From: Elymus sibiricus
Lineage: Eukaryota > Streptophyta > Magnoliopsida > Poales > Poaceae
Reading direction: 5' to 3'
Length of the DNA: 64,000 bases
Assembly: GCA_039707655.1 (NCBI GenBank)
Contig: CM077667.1
Span: 61,223,628 to 61,287,627, forward strand
The notes under the pieces were generated by a model that had not been told where the DNA came from, did no database searches, and worked only from the letters and a program-made list of their open reading frames with translations. Positions 22,453-35,893 of this stretch are shown one piece after another. Positions within the stretch are counted from its first letter, which is position 1, and each line of letters begins with the position of its first letter. A program made the translations under genes and the position numbers.

Positions 22453-24553
22453 TGTAGGAGATATGCCCTAGAGGCAATAATAAATGTTATTGATTATCTC
22501 CCTGATTCATAATTAGGTTTATGTTTCATGCTATAACTGCTATGGTTCACGAGTCTGCAATAACCACGAGGCTCAGAGGAAGACTCATATGCACGTGTGG
22601 GATAATAAACGGTAAAATGTATTCCTAGTCTGGCCTCTAAGACTAACTCAAGTGTTGCATGATGGTTCTGTTTTCCTGATCATGGGCATGTCTATGCGAG
22701 CAATTTTGAGGGCACAATGTTGGAAGAACATTTGTGTTGAATCGACCCGAATTGATGTTATGCTATGAGATACATTCGTCACAAGTTAATGGTTAATAAC
22801 ACAGAGATGGTTAACGTTTGCATGATTCCTTCGACCATGAGAGTATCAAGTTTCTTCATGCTTGCTTCATGAACTTTGGGGTTTGTTAAACGTCATCCGT
22901 AAATGGGTGGCTATTACGGCGGCTTACGGGTTCATGGAAAAGTATGTCAAGTAACTTGATAGCTCAAGATTGGGATTTGCTCCTCCGACGATGGAGAGAT
23001 ATCTCTGGGCCCTCTCAGTGTTACGGTATCCATCATCGTCTGGCCAGACACTTTGTGATTTGATCACGGGGATGCCGGAACACGGGAACGAGAAAAGAGA
23101 ACAATACCGGTAACGAGGTAACTGGCATAGTGGACAAGTTGTTGATCCACGAGGATGCCAACATGTCTCACCTCGGGTATTTGTAACATATCGCGAAGCA
23201 ACAGGAATAGCACACGGCAACTGGAGGTTCACTCGAATATTCATTCGTGTGGGTATAGGGGTCAATATGGGTGTCCACGGCTCCGATGTTGATCATTGAT
23301 CGGAAGGGGTTCCATGTCATGTCTATACTTCACCGAACCTATAGGGTCACACGCTTAAGGGTCATCTATCTGCTGAATATTAGACAAGGAGTCTGAGAGA
23401 AAGTTTTCGGAAAAAGTTTTCGGAGACAGCGGAAAAGTTCCGAAGAGAGAGGTCACCGGATGAGTTCCGGTGAAACTGAAAAGTTGTTTCAGGGGATACC
23501 ATTAAGTCAAATTGGTTTTGTCACATGCCTGATAATTCTTGGAGGGTGCCAGAATCATTCTGGAAACTTTCTGGAATTTTCCGGGATGAAAACCGGAAAT
23601 GTTCCTGAGCTGCCGGAACCACTTCAGATGCTTTTCGCAGATGAAAATCACTAAACCAGAATTGTTTCGGAACACGTTAAAAATTATTTTAGTGGGTACT
23701 GGAAATGTTCTAAGCCCACATAAATATTTTCAGTTCGAACGGACGCTGAAAAATGTCGTCATGAATAGTGAATGTGCTTTTTGGGATATTTTTTGGAGAG
23801 CCACCTTTTTGGACTTGGACAAAGTTCTAGAAGGAAGTATCTTGCAAGGGAAGGAACCCCATTTGGGGGGGCCCTAGGGGTGGCTGGCCATGGGTGGTGG
23901 AGCTCCTTGGAGCTCCACATGGCACTCCCTTTCCCTTTCATGCCCTTTGTGTGTGACATAAAGTGGGGGTAGTTTGGTATTTTGAATACCCTTCCTACCC
24001 CTTGGTTTTCCTATAAATAGGAGGTGAGGGGGCTGCCCAAACCTCATCCCTTCTCTCATACACATGCCATCTGATGTTACCTGGCTTCTCTCTCCATCCC
24101 ACGAAAAGAGTTTCGTAGAGCCGAAAGGCTGTCTGGGTTCCGGTGGGAACTAGTTCTGGACGGCGAAGCCCTGCCGGATAGATGACACCGTATGTGTGCA
24201 ACTCTGTAGAGAGATCGTAGTTTCGGTCTTAGTTCGAGAGTGCCTCCCGAAGGGCTGTCCGTGCGACCGTCCGAGTTTCGAAGGTCCTCCCGAAGGGCTG
24301 TTCGAGTGACCGTCCGAGTTTCGAAGGTCCTCCCGAAGGGTTGTCCAAGGGGCAGATGAGGGTTTACATCCTCGCGGTTGGGAGGTTGTAAATCCTAGCT
24401 TCGGGGATCTGCACCGCCGATCGTCATCGACTCTACTTCCGCTGCGCTACGAGTCGGTAACGAAAAAGATCAAACCTTGTATGCAGTCTCCATAGTGGTC
24501 CTGAGCTGGTGCGTAGGTCAGAAATTTTTTGTTTTCTACTGCATTCCCCTACA
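22453..24553 (+). mobile_element. 5' LTR of the copia element
   Basis: Contains a CCTATAAATAGGAGG promoter box at about 24010-24025 followed by a leader. It also has a short tandem motif, CCTCCCGAAGGGCTGTCCG, repeated three to four times at 24244-24350. The last bases CTACA are followed by GGGGCATCATGAGCCG, a poor match to the tRNA-Met primer site TGGTATCAGAGCC. Confidence 0.9.
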
Positions 24554-27500
24554 GGGGCATCATGAGCCGTGCTATGCGTAGATGCAGGTTACGATCTAGA
24601 ATACATAGAGATGTATGGGTGTTGCACAATATAATCAGGTAGTAGATGAGTTCTATTACTGAAAATTATTTGTGCGGGTAGCAGATGAAATCTGTTACCC
24701 GATGTTCTTGTTGCTTCCCTGGAATTTGCATATTTCTGATCTTGATAACAGCATGGTGGAGTTTCAATGTTCTGGCAATCCGTGATCCTGATTGATCAAC
24801 GAAGTGCTAACAGTTCATTGAATTCCACCGTAGTTAAAAAGAAAGATGAAATTTCGCAGACGAAAGGGCAATGCAGATATGATCTGCACGGGGGTCATGC
24901 GTATGACGAAGTTTAGTATGGGGCTCGAGATTTTATTATCTCGTGTTTCATACACCCCGCAATGTTAATCTAGCGACTTGGATTATCATGCTTGATGATG
25001 GACGTTGGTAGCTTCGGTTTGTTTCGAAACCTTAGAAGCCACGTAAAACAAGTTTTTGCATGAACCAATTAGAGGCGTCTAACTTGGTTTTGCAGGATGG
25101 TTTGCATGTGCATATGATGTGGTATAGCAGTGCTCATATTAATTTGATTATGTATGAGATGACTATATGATGTAATATTAACATGACCTGCGTGTCATGA
25201 TTCGGCATGATGGCTGGAGCCATATGATTGTCACTTTAATGACCTGCGTGTCAACCTTAAGTAATGCACTTATTTTATTAGCTATAGAGATAGCAATATT
25301 ATCTGGTGCATCGACAAGGTGGTGGCAAGCTTCGCAAAGGTGAACACCAACGTGAATGCCGAAGACGAAGAAATGAAAGACTTCTCCGTCAGAAAGGGCT
25401 ATACCATATCATGCTATTATGAATTGCCTGAGATGTTTATCCCTTATGATGCACCCTTCTTGATTGCGCGGTAGTCGCTTTTTATTAGGGTGATCTCTCA
25501 CAAAAATATCAAGTAGTTAGTGTTCTCCCAAGTGTAGCACCGTCACGGCACCTATCTTTTCGGGGTGCGCCGTGTCACACGGGTACGAACGATTAGAGAA
25601 GTGTGAGGCGGGTGAGTTGAGACCTCGTAGCGAGATCACTTGGTTGTCTTGACGTTCAGGCATGACCGTCATGAGCTCGGAACACACGCATCGAAAGATG
25701 AACAAGAGTCACATAGAGATGTGATTGGCAAGTTGGCCTACCGGTTGAGATTTTCGTCATCAGTGGTGTTACACCAATGGCGAACAATTTAAATGCAGGT
25801 CTTGTATCACTCACAATCAATTATGAGAGATATTGATTTGAGTGGGAGCGCACTATAGAATTAATTCTTTTAATTCTCAGTGCAATTAATTGTGAACTTT
25901 GTCTAAGTGTAAATTGCATAATAGTTGTAGAATAATGGCTCGCGTTTCCACCTTCCCTATTAAAATTGAATAGTTGTTAAATATCTGGTTAAAACTGTAC
26001 GGTTGGTAACGTAATGTGAGGATTGTCCTCAAGAGTGCCGAGAAGGACTTTGTCCTATCGCATGCTTTTGGTATTCTCCCGCTGATACTATGGATGATGT
26101 GACTCTCGTCCTTCGATCCAAAAGCTAAAATTCCGTTACGGTCAAGTGAAATATGTTTGCCTCCATGAGACCCGAACTTCGAAAGTTTGGATAGCTATGT
26201 GATATTCATGGAATCTGAAAATCATTTTCAGAGACAAACAAAGGCTAAAAGATATGAGATATCCAAAGCCATGTTTGTTTGCAAACTATTAGTAAAAGTG
26301 TTTACTGGGCATTTGACTGTTAAGAGAGGGATCTAGAAGAACGCCTGTCATATAATGAAGGTGAATAAAACAACAGCTTAAAGAGAAAGGAAGTGTCCGA
26401 AGGGTGTTAGTGAAACTTTCACGCCTAGGAAGTTCGGGGCTAACGCCACTCTCAAGTTGGGTGCTTCTTCTGAGAGTAGGAGAAATACTAAAAGTTAAAT
26501 TGTTAGAAGTATAAAGGCAAAAAAAAAGAGAGAAGACTGGAATATCCAGCTCATGTATGAATGTCATACAAGTTTTTGATGTATAGAAGGCTGGTCAAAG
26601 ATATAGTTCTTGGGAATTATGGTTAAACATGTTAATCACTAATTCTTGGGTATTGTGAGTTGATCACAAAGATACCCGCTCGATTGCATTCTGTTGCAAC
26701 TCGATGTAAGAACTACTATGGCCTGAAAGACTAGCCAGGGATGAGGTTTTGATACACGCTGGAAACATAGTAAAAGTTAATATACCTTCCATTGGTGTAT
26801 TACCTATGTATTTACTTTCATAATTCATTTTAGAGTTTCATATACTCTAGCCCTTTGCATAAGGTATCTTGCAAGAAAGTTGTCCATAAGAGAACTTTCG
26901 ATGTTCAGTGTTATGAATAACATGAAGGGCCATGCTTCCATCCAGGATGGGATGTATGTTGTGAATATTGATGGTAATATGATACATCCATAACACTGAC
27001 GCTAAATGTCGCAAGACTAAAAGAATACCACATATGTGTGGCACTGCATTTGGTCACACTGGAGAAACCCGCATGGAAAATTCCATTATGATGGATTTTG
27101 AAGTCGTTTGATTTTGAATCATCTGACACTTGCAACTTTCCTCTGAAAAGTGAAGTGACTGAAATACCGTTCACATGCCATAAGGAACGAGCAAAGAACA
27201 TATTGGTGATCATACATTATGATGTGTGTAGTCCAATAAATGTTGTTGCAAGTACTGGATTTATCTATCTTCAGAAATGACTCAAGTAGATATATGGATA
27301 TTTACTTGATGAGACGTAAGTCTGGATCTTTTGAATTCATTCATAAGGTTTTCAAAAATGAAGTAGAAGTTATTGTAACAAGAAAATTATGTTTCTACAA
27401 TTCGATTGCAGAAAGGAATATTTGAGTTACAAGTTTAGCGAATGTCCGTGAAGATGTAATCGAACCATTTATGACATGGTAAGATCAAAGATGACATAAA

Positions 27501-29616
27501 TAAATTTGCCATTATCCCTTTTAAAGTGATGCTTTAGAGACTGCGGCTTTTACGCTGAAAAGAGCTCCATCGGGTCCGTTGAAATGACGTCATGGTATGG
27601 TACGCCCAACCATATTATATCTTTTCTTAACATTTGGAATATGGGGCTTGTGTAAAAGGTTACAAACCTATTCCAAATCAGACAAGTGCTGCTTTGTAGG
27701 TTATCCCAAGTCATTGGGTATTCCCCCACCACTATACCGAGGCAAAGGATTTTTCCACAAAACGGTATGCTTTTAAAGAGAATAGTTTTTACAAAAGGTG
27801 AGTGGGAGGACAGTGCAACTCGACGAGATAACCAGTATCTTCGTCATCAGATCAAAGGAAAGGAACCTTGGAAGTGATTCCAGAGTTTCCTACTGCGACT
27901 GATACGGAAACCTCTACATGAGCTGTATGGACTTCGGTCGAACTTGCAGCTGAACCACATAGGAAAAACTCGTGCAAACCTCTCAGGTGCACATACGAGA
28001 TATTGTTGTTAGACAATAGTATACCTACGATACACAAGGAAGCGATGATGGGCCCTGACTCCGGAATTGGCTAAATGCCAATACAATCCGAGATAGTTTC
28101 CATATAAGTGTTTCAAGATTAAAATCTTGATACACCTTTCGGAAGACTTAGAGTCTAACGAATATTTATGGAACTAAAAACTGATACGGATAAAAATGTT
28201 TTATCCATAAAGCTCGACTTGTTGCAATAACAAGTTCAAGGAGTTGACTACGATGAGGTTGTTTCACCGTAGCGATGCTTAAAGTCGGTTCGGGTTGAAC
28301 TAGCTAATACATATTTCAAACATGAGATATGAAACAAGGATGACGAAAGGATTTCCATCTGATGGAAATGAAACCAAGGACTTGCATGTGTTACAGTCCA
28401 AGGTATTTTTTCAGTCCAGAGGATGCTAGTAAGTATGCAAACTTCAGAGATCCAGCGATGGACATAAGAGAGCAAAATGGAGTTGGAATCTTCGTGTTTT
28501 GATGAAATGGTCAAAAAGGTTTTGACTTCATCAATGGGTAACGAAGATGCTTGTGATTCAAGAAAGTAAGTGGGAGCATAATAATATTTCTAAAAACGTT
28601 GTGTGCTTGACACATTGTTAATTGGAAATAAATTTCTTGACACGAATTAGGACTTCATTCGAAAAGGGTTTTTCGATGAAGTGCTTGGGCTAAATAGCCT
28701 TAATATTAGGCATGATGATCTATGGAGATAGATTTACCTAATGGGGCTGAGCAAAGATACATATTGACAAGATGCTAAAACTTTTTAGCATTTAAAACGC
28801 CAAGGAGTGATTCTTGCCGAAGTCACATGGAAAGAGTTTTTGCAAGACTCGGTGTCCCAAAAACACTGATGAGCAAAATACATGATGGAGATTCCACACA
28901 CCTTCGTGTTTGGATTAATCATGTATTCCATGGTATGTAAAAACAACCAGATATGTCCAATACTCCAAAGTTGTTGCGAGTATAGATACCAAAGTGATCA
29001 AAAGTACTGATCATGGGACAACAGTGAAAGATGTCATTAAGTACTAGAGTAGTACTGATGACATGTTTTCTCGCAAGCAGAGATTATGAAGTACTCTTTG
29101 TAAGTAATTACATCGATACAGTCTTCATCAATGCCCCATGCGATTTTCGATTTAAGTTAAGGATTTTTTGTGTAATACACAAAATGGTGGCACGGTAGTT
29201 GGAAATTGTTCCAAACAGGTTATTGTGGCGAATTCTATAACAAATGGCTAAGTATGTTGACGCTTTAGAAGCGACAAAGAAGTTGTTGAATCATATAGTT
29301 CATTCATGAACTTAGTATGGTTCCAAGATGGCTTTGGTCAATGGGACACTATTGCAGATAGTTGCTCCATAGCTCAGTCTGAGGAATCAGGTTTCGACCA
29401 ATGATTCACACATATGCAAAGCCAAGTCCACACAAAATATGAATTTTGTGAAAGCGTGAAAACGCGAGGATATGCAAAGATACACACGGAGCTGAAGTCG
29501 TCAGATCCGTTGGACATCAGGCTATACCACAAGCGAAGCATATTTACACCGGTGTGCAACAGGTGTAAAGTGCATTAGCATTAACTAGATTATTGACTCT
29601 AGTGCAAGTGGGAGTC
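24554..29616 (+). pseudogene. Decayed copia gag-pol
   Basis: No long frame survives, but fragments in order identify a Ty1/copia polyprotein. The integrase core is seen near 27190-27400 (a D-V-C-x-P-like stretch, then DSSRYMDIYLMRRKSGSFEFIHK in place of D-x-S-R-Y-x-x-x-Y-L-M). Reverse transcriptase lies near 28190-28330 (KARLVA, KEL DYDEVVSP, AMLKSVR). Later RT/RNase H linker words occur near 28745-28850 (LSKDTY, DKMLK, then LPKSHGKS). Stop codons and frameshifts separate them. A polypurine-like GCAAGTGGGAGTC lies at 29604-29616. Confidence 0.75.
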
Positions 29617-31715
29617 TGTAGGAGATATGCCCTAGAGGCAATAATAAATGTTATTGATTATCTCCCTGATTCATAATTAGGTTTATGTTCCATGCTATAA
29701 CTGCTATGGTTCACGAGTCTGCAATAACCACGAGGCTCGGAGGAAGACTCATATGCACGTGTGGGATAATAAACGGTAAAATGTATTCCTAGTCTGGCCT
29801 CTAAGACTAACTCAAGTGTTGCATTATGGTTCTGTTTTCCTGATTATGGGCATGTCTATGCGAGCAATTTTGAGGGCACAATGTTGGAAGAACATTTGTG
29901 TTGAATCGACCCGAATTGATGTTATGCTATGAGACACATTCGTCACAAGTTAATGGTTAATAACACAGAGATGGTTAATGTTTGCATGATTCCTTAGACC
30001 ATGAGAGTATCGAGTTTCTTCATGCTTGCTTCATGAACTTTGGGGTTTGTTAAACGTCATCCGTAAATGGGTGGCTATTACGGCGGCTTACGGGTTCATG
30101 GAAAAGTATGTCAAGTAACTTGATAGCTCAAGATTGGGATTTGCTCCTCCGACGATGGAGAGATATCTCTGGGCCCTCTCGGTGTTACGGTATCCATCAT
30201 CGTCTGGCCAGACACTTTGTGATTTGATCACGGGGATGCCGGAACACGGGAACGAGAAAAGAGAACAATACAGGTAACGAGGTAACTAGCATAGTGGACA
30301 AGTTGTTGATCCACGAGGATGCCAACATGTCTCACCTTGGGTATTTGTAACATATCGCGAAGCAACAGGAATAGCACACGGCAACTGGAGGTTCACTCGA
30401 ATATTCATTCGTGTGGGTATAGGGGTCAATATGGGTGTCCACGGCTCCGATGTTGATCATTAATCGGAAGGGGTTCCATGTCATGTCTATACTTCACCGA
30501 ACCTATAGGGTCACACGCTTAAGGGTCATCTATCTGCTGAATACTAGACAGGGAGTCTGAGAGAAAGTTTCCGGAAAAAGTTTTCGGAGACAGCGGAAAA
30601 GTTCCGAAGAGAGAGGTCACCGGATGAGTTCCGATGAAACTGAAAAGTTGTTTCAGGGGATACCATTAAGTCAAATTGGTTTTGGCACATGCCTGATAAT
30701 TCTTGGAGGGTGCCAGAATCATTCTGGAAACTTTCTGGAATTTTCCGGGATGAAAACCGGAAATGTTCCGAAGCTGCCGGAACCGCTTCAGATGCTTTTC
30801 GCAGATGAAAATCACTAAACCGGAATTGTTTCGGAATGCGTTGAAAATTATTTTAGTGGGTACTGGAAATGTTCTAAGCCCACATAAATATTTTCAGTTC
30901 GAACGGACGCTGAAAAATGTTGTCATGAATAGTGAAAGTGCTTTTTGGGATATTTTTTGGAGAGCCACCTTTTTGGACTTGGTCAAAGTTCTAGAAGGAA
31001 GTGGCTTGCAAGCGAAGGAACCCCATTTGGGGGGCCTAGGGGTGGCTGGCCATGGGTGGTGGAGCTCCTTGGAGCTCCACATGGCACTCCCTTTCCCTTT
31101 CATGCCCTTTGTGTGTGACATAAAGTGGGGGTAGTTTGGTATTTTGAATACCCTTCCTATCCCTTGGTTTTCCTATAAATAGGAGGTGAGGGGGCTGCCC
31201 AAACCTCATCCCTTCTCTCATACACATGCCATCTGATGTTATCTGGCTTCTCTCTCCCTCCCATGAAAAGAGTTTCGTAGAGCCGAAAGGCTGTCTGGGT
31301 TCCGGTGGGAACTAGTTATGGACGGCGAAGCCCTACCGGATAGATGACACCGTATGTGTGCAACTCTGTAGAGAGATCGTAGTTTCGGTCTTAGTTCGAG
31401 AGTGCCTCCCGAAGGGCTGTCCGTGTGACCGTCCGAGTTTCGAAGGTCCTCCCGAAGGGCTGTCCGAGTGACCGTCCGAGTTTCGAAGGTCCTCCCGAAG
31501 GGCTGTCCGAGGGGCAGATGAGGGTTTACATCCTCACGGTTGGGAGGTTGTAAATCCTAGCTACGGGGATCTGCACCGCCGATCGTCATCGACTCTACTT
31601 CCGCTGCGCTACGAGTCGGTAACGAAAAAGATCAAACCTTGTATGCAGTCTCCATAGTGGTCCTGGGCTGGTGCGTAGGTCGGAAAATTTTTGTTTTCTG
31701 CTGCGTTCCCCTACA
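29617..31715 (+). mobile_element. 3' LTR of the copia element
   Basis: Matches 22453-24553 almost base for base, including the CCTATAAATAGGAGG promoter box (near 31170) and the CCTCCCGAAGGGCTGTCCG tandem motif (31405-31512). It ends CCCCTACA followed by the TSD CACGG. Confidence 0.92.
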
Positions 31716-31914
31716 CACGGGTCGTTGCCCGGTGCGAGCGTTTCACACCGGAGGCAAGGGCCACGAGAGTTGGGGTCTGATGGAGCCAAAGACCTATGGG
31801 GTTGCCTTATGATCAATAGTAGCCGTGCCAGGTGGCAAAAATGGCTGAAATCCATCTGGGCTTTCTACTGAACACAAGACAGCGAAGTCTGGCTAGGGTA
31901 ACCTATGGTCAGCC

Positions 31915-31931
31915 TGGCTGCTCTGATACCA
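31915..31931 (-). other. Primer-binding site of the gypsy derivative
   Basis: The minus strand reads TGGTATCAGAGCAGCCA, a tRNA-Met-initiator-type site, five bases (ACGGA) inside the end of the 5' LTR. It fixes the element's orientation. Confidence 0.85.
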
Positions 31932-31936
31932 TCCGT

Positions 31937-34900
31937 TGTGGCGCCCCGCCTGATTACCACTGTAGCCAGACGGTCGCCACGCATGCCAGCCCAGGAAATC
32001 ACTCTGGCATGCGCGTTTACAACAAGTATCATGAACACAGGCATTTCTATTAATGGATATATAAGTCTTACATGATCTATTACAAGAGTGATGACAGCGG
32101 AAAGGCTCTATCTAGGGCAGCATGGTCTTGGTGCGGCTCCAATCCACAGGGATCTGACTGGGTTACTCTCCTAGCCCGCGAACGCTCCGGCTCCTCGACG
32201 ACGGATGACGGATCCTTATGTGAACCTGGCCATGTTAAAGGTCGTTGAGTACTTTTGAATGTACTCGCAAGCAAACCAAACCAACATATACACCAAGCAA
32301 AGCAATCCATGGCATTCAAGCATGCATTTGTTATTAGAGCAATATTAATTAGTGCAACATGGCATAACTAGCTAGCAATATCAATGATCATGTTATAGCA
32401 GGGTTATCTAGCAAGATAACTACTATGTAAAATACAGTAAAGTAAAGCATATCCAGTAAGTAATCCATACTCCGAACAATCTCAGGATCCAATCCAACTC
32501 TTCGGTCATCTGGCCAACTCTATCATAGCCATCCCATGGCTAACATATCATATTCCTGACATCATCTGATGTCGAGTTCTTCCATCATTATTATCTATAT
32601 TACGGTTGACCACCTAGTGAGGCCTGGACGGACTGTCCAATACCGTGGACGCGGCTATTCGAATAGATTTTTCACTCTGCAGAGGTTGCACACTTTACCC
32701 ACACCATGGAGCACCTGGCATCGTGATCCCATTCGGGTGGACCAGCGTTGTTCCAACGAAACCCGTCTGACCCGTGACTCTCCCATCATACCACCAGCAA
32801 TCATCCTCCCCCGGAGTCCTGCCCTGGGTGGCCCCTGTGTCACCTCGTGACACCTGCCACCATCGTGGCCAAACTAAACTGTCCCAAACGGGGACCGCGC
32901 GCAAACAAACAACTGGGATCACAAGGTTATCGCCGCCTACCTGATCAGGGTAGCACGCACGCATAACCCTCCCTGTCTGGTGGTACCGATGAAAGAGCAC
33001 GCGATCAGACCAAGTCAAGGTCGTCCCATACCGGCAAATGTGGTTGCACGGATAAGCCCGGACAGGTGACTCTAGATCAACCGGCTAAGTTTCATTAAGT
33101 AAGCATGTGGTTCACCACAATAAATTATGAGGGAAGCAACTAGGCATTTAAATTATTTACTATGAATTATTATATGAAAGTAATGAAAACAGTAAGTGCA
33201 ATATAGCAGGAGTTTAATTATTTCTATCACAGGCATAATCAATAATTAAACGCGCAAGAATAACACAGAGTGATGCTTTAGAGCATATGGCAGATGGTCA
33301 GCTTGCCTGGGGGTGAAGGATACTCCGGGAAGAAGTGCGGGGAGTCCGCGGAAAGGATCGCCGGAACCGTTCTCTCTCGGAGAGGGCTGCTTAGAGGCAA
33401 AGGCAAAATGGTCATTTTCAGAATGTGGAAACATTATGAAAATGATACCATCGGAACGGGCTCGACAAACTGAAGACGTGAGCGTTGGTTTCACCTGAAT
33501 CGGAGTTACGGGCAAAAAGATATAAAGGTTTTCTGTTAGTGGCCTATTTGTAAAAAGAATATTCACAACAGGGTCCCTGGCAGTTCGGCGGGTCGCGCAC
33601 TCCAGTGGAATACGTTTTCCCGCAAGGGAAACGTAAGTGCGGCGGGCCGCGTCCACTTAAGCCTGCGGGCCCGGTGGCTGGGCCACTTACAGGCGGGCCC
33701 CGCCTGCCTTCTCTCTCCTCCCCCTCTTCTTCTCTTCTTCCTCCCACCTCTCCCCGACGCCGGTTACAGAGAGCGGCTGGACGTCGCCGTTACCGTCACT
33801 CCGGTGGCCGAGGGTCCGCGGCGAGGAGCGGGATCGAAGCAACAGACAAAGCCGCGCCTGCCCGTACCCGTGGAGAAAGCAGGGATGGACGGAGACGGCC
33901 GGACGGTAGATGGCGGCGGACGGCGGCGGGGTGAGCTTGGGGCACGGGGCTGCGGTGGCGGGGAGGTGAGGAGGAGGTCGGTCAGAGCTTTGCCGTGGCC
34001 GATGGAACTTCCCGGTGGATAAAGGGGAAAGGGAAGGGTTGCGGCTTGCTCGAATTTAAGCGGCGCCTGACGGCGGCCATGGCGGAAATGGGAGGCGGGG
34101 AGAGCGGCTTGAGCTCAAATGAGAGATAGGGCGGGGTGCTAGGAGGTAGAGGAGGATCTGGAGGTGCCGTGGGTGCCCAGGGAGGCTCGGGTCGTGGCCT
34201 ACTTATAGGCGGCCGTGGCGAACGGGTGAGGATGGCCGCCGTGGCATCCTCATCTGCTCCCTGGAGCTTCCGGCGAGGTGGCGAGCGAGGGGTGGTGCCG
34301 ACCTGACACTGAGGACAGCTCAACGTGGTGCAAGGAAGGAGACGAAGGGGAAGGAGACAGTGGCGAGACACGGGCACGACAGTACTCCGTTCGTCGTCGT
34401 CCCTGTCGGCACACGGCGCCACAGGCTCGGATGCGACGCCGGGGACGTTAGCTGGCGTCAAGGAGCTTCGCGGAGGTGCAGGGGAGCGAGATGGCGAGCT
34501 GCTGGCAGCTGGGTTGGAAGCATACGGCGAGGAGAGTCCAGAAACAGCGACAGAGCTCACTGTTTGCCGACCAAACCGGCGGTCACCACCGACACCACGC
34601 GTCCAAGACACTGGATGGCTCTAGGACCTTGTCCAACATGTTGCTCACTGGTCGTAGAGATGACCCGTAAGAGTTTGGATGGGATTAGGGGCAAGAAATG
34701 ACAGATGAGAGCTCACAAGGGTTCTGACATGAAGGTATTTGACATGGGGTGTGGCCACCACAGTAGTGATCTTGGCCTGATCTATGGCATGGATTAGTCA
34801 TCCACTAAGGTTGGCATGATGCCGAAGTTTCAACACAAATGGATCAGCCTAGATGGCACTTCCTTTGTAAACTTGCAAACTGGCCAGAAATGGAAATGAG

Positions 34901-35893
34901 GATGATGGGGAATAATAGCTAGATAGATCTGGCTCAAATTTGGTGTAGGGTGATGATTTGAACATATGGAGATACTGGAAAAGTTTCAAATCATTTGGAA
35001 ATGCCTACATGGTACTTCCTTTACAGCACTTCCAAATGGACAGAAACTTGAGAAAAATGTTGTGGATGAAATGATAGAGGGATTGAGCTGATATTTGGTT
35101 TCCATGAGTTGTTTATCAATTTTAATCACCATGAAAAATTTCAGCTCAAATGGATCATGGGTTCAAGCACTTCCCTTGCAATTTGCCCAACTGGACAGAA
35201 TTTGCAAATTGATGTTGTGCTCAAAATTTGAACTATGGAACTTGGGTTCTTGATGGAAATGGTGAATATATGGATAGGAGAAACTCCACAAATTATTTGG
35301 GATTTTTCCTGGCTACCAAAATGGTAGCTCCTTTAGAAAGGGCCCAAAATGCAATATTGGCATTAAATAGGAAAATGCAATTTCTCCTATTTAATTATGG
35401 CCAATATTTTTATGGGAGCTCAATATGATCACAAAGAATATCTCCACAAGTTTTCATGAACTTTGGAGATGGATAGATATTTTCCTGGATTTAATTCCTT
35501 TAACTGGCAGAAAAAGGAATTAATTATAAATGAAAAATATTGCAAATGACTTGGCAATATTTTTGCATACCCAGGGTTTACAAAGATAGGATGATCACTG
35601 GCAAAAGTTTGAGAGGCAACAGATCAAAGGAAATTGAGGTTCCTTTGTAACTGGAAGGATTAGGGTTTCCCTTCCGATAACTCAGAAGGTAGGGTTTCGA
35701 CGGCAAAACCCTGAGCCGAAGATCTTGGGTGGCAAGGTTGGACTGGAGAGAATCTCTGGTTGGATAGGAAGGCAAGGCTGAATGACCATCTTCATATACC
35801 CAAGAGTGGAAGAAATCCGTTAACACCGAGAAAAAAGACAGGAGTCAAATCCCGCAAAGGAAAAAAAACAGGAGCGAAAACCAGGGTGTTACA
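31937..35893 (-). mobile_element. 5' LTR of the large gypsy derivative (full length)
   Basis: A 3957-bp LTR that includes the 356-bp segment (33096-33451) missing from its partner. The extra segment is bounded by CAT at 33093-33095 and 33449-33451. Reading frames at 33605-34701 come from GC-rich DNA; they differ between the two LTR copies and resemble no known protein. Confidence 0.92.

Larger units (their letters stand above)
22448..31720 (+). mobile_element. Copia retrotransposon (BARE/WIS/Angela-like), element 22453-31715
   Basis: A 9263-bp element in plus orientation with LTRs 22453-24553 (2101 bp) and 29617-31715 (2099 bp), flanked by the perfect TSD CACGG at 22448-22452 and 31716-31720. 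The LTRs begin TGTAGGAGATATGCCCTAGA, the hallmark wording of the BARE/WIS/Angela group, and end CCCCTACA. By eye the two LTRs differ at about 50 positions, roughly 2.5 percent. The interior is copia-like but shattered by stops and indels. It is inserted in the interior of the large gypsy derivative. Confidence 0.93.

Noticed and set aside
24244..24350. CRISPR-like or regulatory repeat array
   Set aside because: Contiguous units without unique spacers, inside a plant LTR, present in both LTR copies.
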